Shown piece by piece: positions 53,995-62,639 of a stretch of 64,000 nt of DNA. The stretch is from Bemisia tabaci (lineage: Eukaryota; Arthropoda; Insecta; Hemiptera; Aleyrodidae). The stretch's first letter is position 1. Every line of letters starts with the position of its first letter. The stretch is from positions 71,461,345 to 71,525,344 of the forward strand of contig NC_092794.1 in assembly GCF_918797505.1 (NCBI RefSeq), written 5' to 3'. The position numbers were made by a program, and so were the translations under genes. The notes below the pieces were generated by a model, which was not told the origin of the DNA, ran no database searches, and saw only the letters and a program-made list of their open reading frames with translations.

Positions 53995-54247
53995 CTGCCG
54001 TGCTAAAGAAAAACGCTTTATTGGCCTTCAGACGTTGCCGTATTCCCTTCGATAAAGAGCAAATTTGATGGGAAAATTCTGAATATTTTTTCTCCAATTC
54101 TTCAGACAATTATGTTCGCTATTTAATCTAAAATATGTGAAAGTTTCAAGGAAAAATATGCAAGACTTTCCTCAAAAATACGTGTTTTATTCGGGGAAAT
54201 TTGGCAGCTCTCGGTTGTTCATACGGCGCTCTTCCCTAGCACGAGAG
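53995..54247. mobile_element. MITE family A, 253 bp (second of a tandem pair), TSD TATG
   Basis: Left CTGCCGTGCTAAAGAAAAAC, right CTTCCCTAGCACGAGAG, flanked by TATG (53991-53994 and 54248-54251). Confidence 0.92.
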
Positions 54248-54251
54248 TATG

Positions 54252-54831
54252 TGCCTTCTGCTCGTTTTGGACGCTACTTTGATGTTTCGCTGTCATTTTA
54301 TGGGACATTTAAAATATGGCGTTGTAAATAAGAGTCGATCAACGTGTTCTCAGGATAGATTGGACAGCTACTTCGGCAATCAAAGGAACGTCCTTGCCGT
54401 GTAGCCGCATCCAAACAAGACGCACACCCGTCCTTGAGGTAGAGATTCCTTAGTGTCTGAGCATATAGAATGAGAATGTCGAAAATTTTTGCAGGAGTGA
54501 AATGATGTGACAGGGAAAGGTTTGCCAAGATTTGTATGGTAGGACGTCCTCATAGCCAAAGGCAACCCAAACGACCGCCCAAGAGATGGGCACAGAGCTG
54601 TCTTTCATCCCCGGAGAATTAACCCTCTCTCGTCGCCATCATCTGTTATTTGTCATACTTATTTTTAATTATTCATATTTATTTATTTATTTATTGTCAT
54701 ATTTGTCATACCTCTTTATTAATTTAGAGGCTAGACAAACAGGGTCACGGCCCTAGTCAAAAGGTAGAAGAAGAAGAAGAAACGATGTGTATACTGTAAG
54801 AGATGGCTCCAAACTGCGACAAGGACAACAA
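54252..54831. other. Unique sequence with (ATTT)n and (GAA)n tracts
   Basis: (ATTT)n-type tract at 54660-54705 and AGAAGAAGAAGAA at 54768-54781. Short opposite-strand frames at 54298-54565 are unsupported. Confidence 0.4.
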
Positions 54832-55058
54832 CACTGAAAAAAATACTCCGGCCGTGGAAGCCGTACTTACGGGCTATATAGAGATACCGTCCGTGTTCCG
54901 GGCTCAGAGGCCGAAAGTTCCGGGCGTAGCACCCGGAGCACTTCGACTGCTCCGGGTGCTACGCTCGGAACTTTCGGCCTCTGAGCCCGGAACACGGACG
55001 GTATCTCTATATATAGCCCGTAAGTACGGCTTCCACGGCCGGAGTGTTTTATTCAGTG
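54832..55058. mobile_element. Near-perfect hairpin MITE, family K
   Basis: The 227-bp element is almost a single hairpin. Arms of about 105 bp (CCGGCCGTGGAAGCCGTACT, TATAGAGATACCGTCCGTGT, GCCGAAAGTTCCGGGCGTAG) are inverted around a loop of about 10 nt (ACTTCGA region), with few mismatches. Ends CACTGAAAAAAATACTCCGG and CCGGAGTGTTTTATTCAGTG. A diverged relative is at 17653. Confidence 0.93.
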
Positions 55059-55099
55059 AAGAAAGTCTGAAATTCGCTCCTACTTCATAATCGGCGTGG

Positions 55100-55281
55100 G
55101 CACAGGCCTCTTAAAAAAGTTCCGGGATTCTGTTTAGATTTTTTCAAAAGTTCCGAAAAAGTTCCGGAAAATGCGAAAGATCCGGAACATTTCGGGAATT
55201 TCGGAAGTCCCGGGAAAAATCCAGGAAAATTTCAAAGGTACCGAAATTCGGAACTAAGTTCCGGAAAATGGGAGCACTGCT
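55100..55281. repeat. GGAA-rich element related to 37241-38462
   Basis: Dense TTCCGGAAAATG/GTTCCGGGA words and a GCACTGC end resemble the split element at 37241. Its left end is not clear. Confidence 0.45.
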
Positions 55282-56356
55282 ACCTCTATGGCTTCCTCTC
55301 GTCGGCGCTGACAAAACACCATTGACGGGGGGATCGAAGTTGCGAACACTTCTTTAACCAGGAGGAAATTTCAAAGGCTCCCTCTAATCTCATAACTTTC
55401 AAAAACACGTGGAAAATGAGCTAAAAATCACCGCGGCCCTTCCAAAGGTAAGTGGATTACACTGATCACACTTAAAACTTTCGGAAGACCCTCAAATGTT
55501 TCGCGGAAGTTATCCCTCGGTGAGGGGATGACGCCGGGCAGGAGTCTGGCGCAGACCTCTCTGAAAGATTTGCTAAGTCTCGTTATTAATCAAGGATAAA
55601 CGGCCCCGCTTTTAATACGCCTCTTAGGGATTTATCCGTGATATAATTAACCTTTCTATAAATCAAGCTCTTGCTATGCAAGCAGAGAGTGCTTTACGCC
55701 TCGCGAGGGCTGCTTTAAAACTTTTGATCGTCATTGACGTTAATTCGATTAAGATAATAATAAGTTTAAAATTTCCTTTCATCTTGTACCTGATCTCCAC
55801 CCATTTAACTTCTCCCCTACCGACGTCTTAAAGCTGGCTCGCGTGTATTGAGCCTACATACACATTGGATTAATTTGTAGAAGGAAATCTTTTAACGAGG
55901 GTCATCTTGGATAATGTTCTATATTTTAAACTTTTTCAACCAAATATGTATAAAGACGATATAATGTACGACAAAAACACAAAAAATTAGTGGGAAACAA
56001 GGCTAAAATCAATAAACAATATGCAGGATGTTTCGGCTGGTCACCCGAGCCTTTATCAACCGCTAAAACACACATAAAAAATTGAAACCAAGGCTAAAAA
56101 AAACCACTTACATTAAAACGCGTGTGATCAGCGCTTACGGAAATTAGGGCCGATCATAAATCTATATAATAAATCGATGGCTATAGTGCAAAACCACGTA
56201 TGTCCCAAAGAAAAAAAAAGGAGGTGCTTGCATCTGGAGGCTTCTTTACGCCGTGATGTAGGTCGGTGCAATGGTAGGTAATGTTAGGAGGATGTATGAA
56301 GTCATTTTTCGAAATAAATGACGATATGTGCACATTTTGCTTTAGCTTGTTATCCT
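55282..56356. other. Unique sequence with a retroelement-tail-like motif
   Basis: On the reverse strand, GTTGATAAAGGCTCGGGTGA CCAGCCGAAACATCCTGCAT (about 56026-56064) resembles sequences that follow the reverse-transcriptase ORF in some retroelements. No RT domain is seen, so it is at most a short 3' fragment. The rest is unique. Confidence 0.3.
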
Positions 56357-56360
56357 ATAT

Positions 56361-56512
56361 GGACGTATTTCTGTCAAACGGACCTAAGCGCCATGGAAAA
56401 GCATTGCGAGTATAGGACGGAATAAGCCGGACGCCCGATTCCGCCGCCAATCCAGGCCCCCTCTACCTTCCTCACCCTATGGCGCTTAGGTCCGTTTGAT
56501 AGAAATACGTCC
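56361..56512. mobile_element. MITE family B, 152 bp, TSD ATAT
   Basis: GGACGTATTTCTGTCAAACG and TTTGATAGAAATACGTCC with GGACCTAAGCGCCAT and GCGCTTAGGTCC, flanked by ATAT (56357-56360 and 56513-56516). The interior is shared with 6042-6265. Confidence 0.93.
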
Positions 56513-56516
56513 ATAT

Positions 56517-57053
56517 AATGGTATATATGGTAATTTTTTTTTTTTTTTTATTGCGGAATACGTAATATTTTGAAAGTTACTTTTTGGATTTCCCTGTAGA
56601 GGACTTGAAAAGAGTGCATGAAGTTGCAAAAAAAAAAATGTTTCTGATTAGAAAGAAATGTCAAGATTTTCGGTTCCTCTCGATTAAGAAATGAAATAGG
56701 AATATCAAAAGTAACTCGATTTTTTATCAAAAATCTGTGAGCTATTCATATTGTTGTTTAAGAATTTTGCATCGAACATTTTCTTTTTGATGCAAGAATT
56801 CAAATCGTGGACAACACATCATGGACAATTGGACAAATCTAAAATTTTACTCTACGATTCTTCTTTCTGAAAAAAAAGAGCTTAAATCCCTGGATGTCAT
56901 TGACAAGATACGGATCTTTAAAAACTCCTTACATTGTACAGTCTCTAGCAGAGATCCGTGATAAAATAGTTGTGCGTGATATATAATGGAAGTATTTCAG
57001 ATAATTCATAATGCAAACATGTAAATGAATCATTGCTTCATGGTGCGGAACAT
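56517..57053. other. Unique AT-rich sequence
   Basis: Contains a poly-T run near 56535 and nothing recognisable. Confidence 0.3.
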
Positions 57054-57057
57054 AGGT

Positions 57058-57173
57058 GAATCTGTCAAACGGAATTATGTGCATTTTGACGTGAGCCTTG
57101 TTATGCATCTATTCTTATGTGTCTCAGGGCTCATGTCTTAATGCACATAGTTCCGTTTGGCAGAAATACGTCC
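57058..57173. mobile_element. MITE family B, 116 bp, TSD AGGT
   Basis: The left end is shortened (GAATCTGTCAAACGGAATTA), the right end typical (CGTTTGGCAGAAATACGTCC). Flanked by AGGT (57054-57057 and 57174-57177). The centre matches 19851-19972. Confidence 0.85.
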
Positions 57174-57207
57174 AGGTATCGTTTTTGCATGGAGGGGCTC
57201 ATCACAG

Positions 57208-57399
57208 TCACGCCTTCATGAGCTCTCGCCATTGTTTATTAAATAATTTTCCTTTGGCCACGAGCTTGATTCCTGCCGCCCCCATCTCCACCGCCATGTG
57301 TTGCAAAATGTCACTCAAATTCGCATTTTTGATAAATCATTCCCAATTTGACCTTGCGACTTGTGCTGCCCCATGCACGTATACGGAGGTAATAATTCT
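57208..57399 (-). pseudogene. Possible decayed coding segment, unknown protein
   Basis: The reverse frame reads SVYVHGAAQVARSNWE, a TGA (57337-57339), then FIKNANLSDILQH and MAVEMGAAGIKLVAKGKLFN and KQWRELMKA-stop. Both sides of the internal stop look protein-like and continuous, as in a gene broken by one nonsense change. The forward strand is also open here (NNFPLATSLIPAAPISTA) with an acceptor-like CAG and a GAG|GTAATA donor-like end, so the coding strand is not settled. No family recognised. Confidence 0.35.
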
Positions 57400-57648
57400 C
57401 AGCATAACATTTTTATTTCTGGATTTAAATCATTTTTAAAAATATGTTAAAACAACTAAAGGTGGTTTTCGGATACTTTCGTAAAAATTACCGCGTCAGC
57501 TACGCGGCTAGGAGGCTAGGAACTGACGAGTTCATCTTTGAATAATTGAGTCATCTGGTCAAAAAGGTTTCATGATTTTAAAAAAAATCGGTGCATACTG
57601 ATATTGAATACTTAGTACAAGGTACGTACGTTGAAATTAGGTTTTTCT

Positions 57649-57653
<5 letters not shown>
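57400..57653. other. Unique sequence, nothing recognised
   Basis: No repeat copy or exon-like segment. Confidence 0.3.

Positions 57654-57700
<47 letters not shown>
57654..57700. repeat. Poly-T tract, 47 nt
   Basis: Uninterrupted T run, the longest homopolymer in the window. Confidence 0.95.
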
Positions 57701-57702
<2 letters not shown>

Positions 57703-57726
57703 CCGTCGTATGGCGGGTGACTTTGC

Positions 57727-57895
57727 GGGTAGCGAAGGTACGAATCATCTGCTATCGATATATTTAAACTTGGATTATTATAAAAATTCGATTATTGTCT
57801 AGTCCGTTGCAAACACTCTGATAATCGAACATTTTTCATAAGTTTAAACGGCAAATTAATAATTGATCCATCACGAAGGCACGAAACGTTACTGA
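57727..57895. mobile_element. Palindromic MITE family D, diverged copy
   Basis: GCTATCGATATATTTAAACT, CACTCTGATAATCGAACATT and TTCATAAGTTTAAACGGCAA follow the same order as in 694-857. Termini are decayed (GGGTAGCGAAGGTACG and CACGAAACGTTACTG). Inserted just beside the poly-T tract. Confidence 0.7.
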
Positions 57896-58622
57896 TGTTG
57901 CCATCATTTCGCGGTCTCCTCTCTGACATCTCGAATTGGAAAATCCAGTTAAAATTATTCGGTCTCGATATGTAGATACAGTCCTATACACATACATAGG
58001 CCATAAACAATTTGCAATCAGTTTGGCAGTCTCTGAACTTTCCTAGCTTTTGAACAGCTACATTTTTAGAACGAATTAAGAACTTTGAAAAAAACAAATC
58101 ATTATTGAACATGATTCCACGTCGAGTAAAAAGCACCCAACTGTGTCGTTTTCGTTCCTATCGATCGACATCTGACACAATGTGCCCTTATTCCGACAAA
58201 GCTAACGGTATTTTTACTTTATTCCAGCGGTCAAAAGAAATTATTCAATTCAAACTCCATCTGTAATCCCCCATCTGCCTAAGTTTGACTGAAACGGGGT
58301 TGGAGGACTGTGATATAAGCACAAAACCCCCGAAAATCCGGATTAATCGTGGCCCAACTGATCAGGAAAATCGATAGAGAAAAAAACAACCAATAACGTG
58401 CAAATATTAATTAGCTGGAGCACATGTTTTAAGGGATGATTCTTTCTTTTTTTCTTTTTTTTTTAAAAAAAAAAAAAAACCTTACCCTTCGCTTGTGAAA
58501 CGTTCCGAAAATTTCAAAGTGAGGAGAAATCTGATTTTGAATTTGTACTCAAAAGTCCGCAATCCCCTAACCTGATCAATCATGCGGCCACGCACACGAG
58601 TTAAATGAATACTATGATTCGG

Positions 58623-58654
<32 letters not shown>

Positions 58655-59520
58655 TTTAATTTTTTCGTCTTGCTTACACGGTTACATTCACGCACACTCT
58701 CCTCGCTCGACGCATACACGACCCCTGGTCGGGTGTTAGTCTCGCTGAAAGTTCACATGAGTTATAGGTGCTCAAGAAGTCGTGGAAGCTGGGGCAAAGA
58801 AATGTCTCTATTATACTCCACCAGGAGCGCTGGAGCATGAACGTGGCACGAAGCTGCAACCCGTAGCTACCTTGCCAGCTTGTGAGCGTTATATGAGTTA
58901 AATGGAGAAATGTGCTGAATTTTAAGCCCAATCTGGCAACAATGACCCGTAGGATCCAACTACATGGGAATCATGGACCCGGCGAAACAGACCCGTCGTG
59001 TTGTGCTTTTCAGTATTGCCAGTCTTGGCGAAAAGTTTTCGGAAAATTTTAAGTATCAATTGAGACATTATTCGCATGATTTTAAAAAAGTATTTGCTCT
59101 GAGACCAATGGAAAAAAAAAAGGTTTTTTACCATAAATTTCAATCGGATTTTTTATCGTTACAATAATAGAATTTTTGAGCGTTATTAGCGGACTGGCAG
59201 GAATGATTCTCCAGTAAAGAGCTTAACTTTCGTAAATTATTGACGGTAATGTCATGAAAACATACTTGATAAGCTAAATTCCAAAGGCCATAGTATAAAT
59301 GTGTAAATAGTACAACCGAATTTGCATCGGGCGAAAACTGAAGAGAATAAAAAGTGAAATCTGTATCACTCACATCAAATATTACTACATACAATTTTTC
59401 AAAAAAGGAACAAGAATTCGTATCAGCCAAAAATTTGATTGCTCATACGAACCAAACACTGTAGTAAATAACCCTCTGTAGAACCTAATCATTTATGTGG
59501 AAGACTAAAAACTCACAGTG
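57896..59520. other. 1.6 kb unique sequence with homopolymer tracts
   Basis: T/A tracts at 58446-58480 and 58623-58649. Opposite frames at 58674-58931 and 59140-59430 are open but have no motif. No repeat copy recognised. Confidence 0.35.
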
Positions 59521-60012
59521 ACAAAAAAAATAATAAAAAATAATAAGAAATTTAAAAAAAAAATTTAAAAAAATATATAAAAAATAAAAAAAGTAAAAAA
59601 AGTAAAAAAATAAAGAAAATAAAAATAAATAAAAAAATAAAGAAAATATAGATAAATAAAAAAATAAAGAAAATATAGATAAATAAAAAAATAAAGAAAA
59701 TATAGATAAATAAAAAAATAAAGAAAATATAGATAAATAAAAAAATAAAGAAAATAAAAATAAATAAAAAAATAAAGAAAATATAGATAAATAAAAAAAT
59801 AAAGAAAATAAAAATAAATAAAAAAATAAAGAAAATATAGATAAATAAAAAAATAAAGAAAATAAAAATAAATAAAAAAATAAAGAAAATATAGATAAAT
59901 AAAAAAATAAAGAAAATAAAAATAAATAAAAAATGAAGAAAATATAGATAAATAAAAAAATAAAGAAAATAAAAATAAATAAAAAAATAAAAAGAATAAA
60001 AAATAAATATAA
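59521..60012. repeat. AT-rich minisatellite, 27-bp unit with two alternating variants
   Basis: From about 59620 the unit GAAAATATAGATAAATAAAA AAATAAA repeats every 27 bp. From about 59745 a variant with GAAAATAAAAATAAAT alternates with the TATAG form, giving a 54-bp higher-order period. The first 100 bp are irregular A-rich sequence. Confidence 0.95.
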
Positions 60013-60407
60013 GATGGATCTCTTATTACCTCATGAAATTACTTCATGACGAAGAGCCCTATTTGAGTTTAGAGCATTAAGAATTTTACCGTCCGATTTG
60101 ACAACAGCTAGATCGGCGGGATCGCGGATTCGTGGATTCGCGGCTCACGTGATCGCCGATCCAATGTTTTCGTCTTAATTTCTCTTTTTCCCGGCTCTTT
60201 TAGCTCCTCAACTTGTCCTCTATCTGGGTTGATCTAGCCTACTCGCGAGCGTAGCTTTCCTCTCATTATGACCGATTCCCGGTTTCTGTTATCCTCCAAT
60301 GAACAATGGGAAAACTTGGATCCCCCGCTCACCCCCCCCCCCCCCCCCAATCGCACTCCCTCCCCGCAGTGCCCAAACTCTAATTGCTAATTATCTCGGG
60401 GATTTCT
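60013..60407. other. Unique sequence with a poly-C run
   Basis: GGATTCGTGGATTCGCGG repeats locally near 60126. A C run is at 60332-60348. Nothing else recognised. Confidence 0.35.
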
Positions 60408-60411
60408 CATA

Positions 60412-60664
60412 CTGCCGTGCTAAGGAAAAACGCCGTATGAACCTTCGAGAGTTGCCAAATTTCCCTTGATAAAACACGTATTTTGTGCAACATTTATGCA
60501 TATTTCTCCTCGAAATTTTCAGATATTTTAGATTAAATTGCGTACAAAATTGTCTGAGAATTTCGGAGAATAATATACGCAATTTTCTCAGTAATTTCGG
60601 TTTTTATCGGAGGAAACTTGGCATCGTCTAAAGGTTTATGCTGCGTTCTTCCTTAGCACGGCAG
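60412..60664. mobile_element. MITE family A, 253 bp, TSD CATA
   Basis: Left CTGCCGTGCTAAGGAAAAAC, right CTTCCTTAGCACGGCAG, flanked by CATA (60408-60411 and 60665-60668). GAGAGTTGCCAAATTTCCC and GGAAACTTGGCA are inverted. Opposite orientation to most other copies, judged by its CGAGAGTTGCC side. Confidence 0.94.
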
Positions 60665-60668
60665 CATA

Positions 60669-61847
60669 GAGCAAAGGCCGTGCGTCTTTGTCGAGCTAAG
60701 AAACTGATACCCTTTTCTCTTACTACATAAATCAGAGCGCCACTCCATTCTTTCTCCAGCTGCTCCCCCTGCCTCTCATTCGCCAAAGCGTTATGTAAGT
60801 GTCTCGAATCGATTCCCACTTATCCATACTGCACCGTTTAATTAATTAAGCGTTTCAATGGTTCAACGAAAAGCTAAGCGAAGAAAAACCGTATCTCAAT
60901 ATCGACACGAGCCCTCTGTTGCAAGAGAATGCGTAATTTTTACAGCTCAATCTGAAATGACGAAGGCTCCTTCCATTTAAGACCGTAAAGATCTTCTATC
61001 TTCTATGAGTGGATATCGCAATCCATTCAAACGGATCTCTGTGTAAAAGAATTTCGGGGTTGAGCCTTATCTATCGCCCGAAGGGATAGATTCTCAAGGG
61101 TCACGAAAACGAGGTTTGATTTATCAAAATGAACATAATGGTTTTTACTAAGGGCTCTAATACATTGACGGCGCAAATTGAAAAGGGAGGGTGGGAGGGA
61201 AGGAGGGAAGGGAGCAGGGAGAGAGGAAGAGAGATACCGTAGTATTCAAAACTTCTGTGGTGGTTACGCAGTCAGCAACGGAAAGTTAAGATTGTCCATT
61301 AATGTTCTTTTAAACTCACTCTATCCATTCTTGTAGCGTGGAGGCTTCGAGGAACGATAGTAACCTCCTTGATCTCTGTAAAATTGTAAGGTTTGTTCGC
61401 GATTATGTAACGACGATCTAATTTAGAGTAAGACGAGATGTTGGAGTTTTTTAGTTTTTGGTTGGTGTAATTTAGAGTAGGCAAAGAAACACCTCCACGA
61501 GTTAATTTAATGCATTAATTATCCGTTTGAATGAGTTCGTAAAACGAAGTTGTAAGACATCCTTCTCGTGAAAAATGCTCTCAGTAAGAATGCTGCTCGA
61601 GAAAAATAGGCATGGTAATGACCCGATGCGACAATTCCAGTTCGATCAATATCTGGGTTGCATAACCAGAAGAATGAAGGTGCACCGGTTTCTCTCAACG
61701 ACGACAACTACCTAACGCATGCTCTTGGCCAAGTTCGCCAGACCAAAATGTCATAAATTCGAAGATTCAATTCTATTCCTACTTAGTTACATATCCAAAT
61801 ATGTGCAAAATGGCGGCGGACATTTTCAGGAAATCCGTCGAATATGT
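60669..61847. other. 1.2 kb unique sequence with a polypurine tract
   Basis: 61180-61236 is almost purely purine (GGGAGGGAAGGAGGGAAGGG type) and could form triplex DNA. Reverse frames at 60628-60819 and 61299-61707 are unsupported. Confidence 0.35.
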
Positions 61848-62100
61848 CGTCACCTTCCTTCAAAAGTATCACAAGCGCCATGTGACGTTTTAGGATTTCC
61901 GCCGCCGTTTTATTTTATTACGAAGAAATTGCTCGACGAAGCTGGCCAAAAATTTGTCTGAATTTTCATTGCGCTGCCGATATAATTCAGTGAAATTTCT
62001 AAACAGATTCAACCAACAATTCCTCTATGAAAAAATAAAATGGCGGCGGAAATTTGTAAACGTCAAATGGCGCTTGCGATACTTCAGCCGGTAGGTGCGA
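61848..62100. mobile_element. MITE family L copy 2
   Basis: CGTCACCTTCCTTCAAAAGT, CAAGCGCCATGTGACGTTTT and TTTCCGCCGCCGTTTTATTT on the left are inverted at the right (AAAATGGCGGCGGAAATTTG, AAACGTCAAATGGCGCTTGC). Matches 23485-23740 across its length. It ends exactly where the family M element begins. Confidence 0.85.
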
Positions 62101-62104
62101 CACT

Positions 62105-62150
<46 letters not shown>

Positions 62151-62639
62151 CTTGGTTCAAGAGTGCAGTTTCTTGTCACCGGATTTAAGAGTCTGGACTC
62201 TTGTTTCAAGCGGATTGTGACTTGAAACAATGCAAAATCCGCTTGAATCAATGCAAAATCCGCTTGAAACAAGAGTTCAAGACTCTTAAATCCGGCGACA
62301 AGAAACTGCATTCTCAAGTCAATGCAACGCGGCATTGGTCCAAGAGGTTTTTTTTTTTACCTGCGGGCCGATTATTGAGATTGATAGACAAGGCGATAGA
62401 CGAAGAAGACATAGGATGTATGTAGCGATCCTGTTGGTTGACATGGTTGGTTCTTATAGACTAAGGAAGAAAACAATGGACTAACTGTCGGGTCTTCAGT
62501 GGGTTGCCGTTAGTTAGTCTATTACCTACCTCCTATGTCCATTGCTATCACCTGCTTCCACCAATATGATCCCTCCAAATCCCTATTGTCGTCTTTGTCT
62601 ATAGTTTTGTCTATAAGTTTCAATAATCGGCCCGCAGTG
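62101..62639. mobile_element. MITE family M copy 2, interrupted by family E
   Basis: Starts CACTGGT followed by a 40-nt A run (62108-62147), then CCTCTTGGTTCAAGAGTGCA. The right arm has GGCGACAAGAAACTGCATTC and CCAAGAGG. The right end TTTTACC (to 62361) is separated from its last bases AGTG (62636-62639) by the inserted element, and joining them restores the expected TTTTACCAGTG. Confidence 0.85.
62362..62635. mobile_element. MITE family E, intact copy, nested in family M
   Basis: TGCGGGCCGATTATTGAGAT and GTTTCAATAATCGGCCCGC are the ends. Arms with ATAGACAAGGCGATAGACGA and TCGTCTTTGTCTATAGTTTT extend inward about 100 bp. Contains GGTTGCCGTTAGTTAGTCTA as in the 18450 copy. No ORF. Confidence 0.85.
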
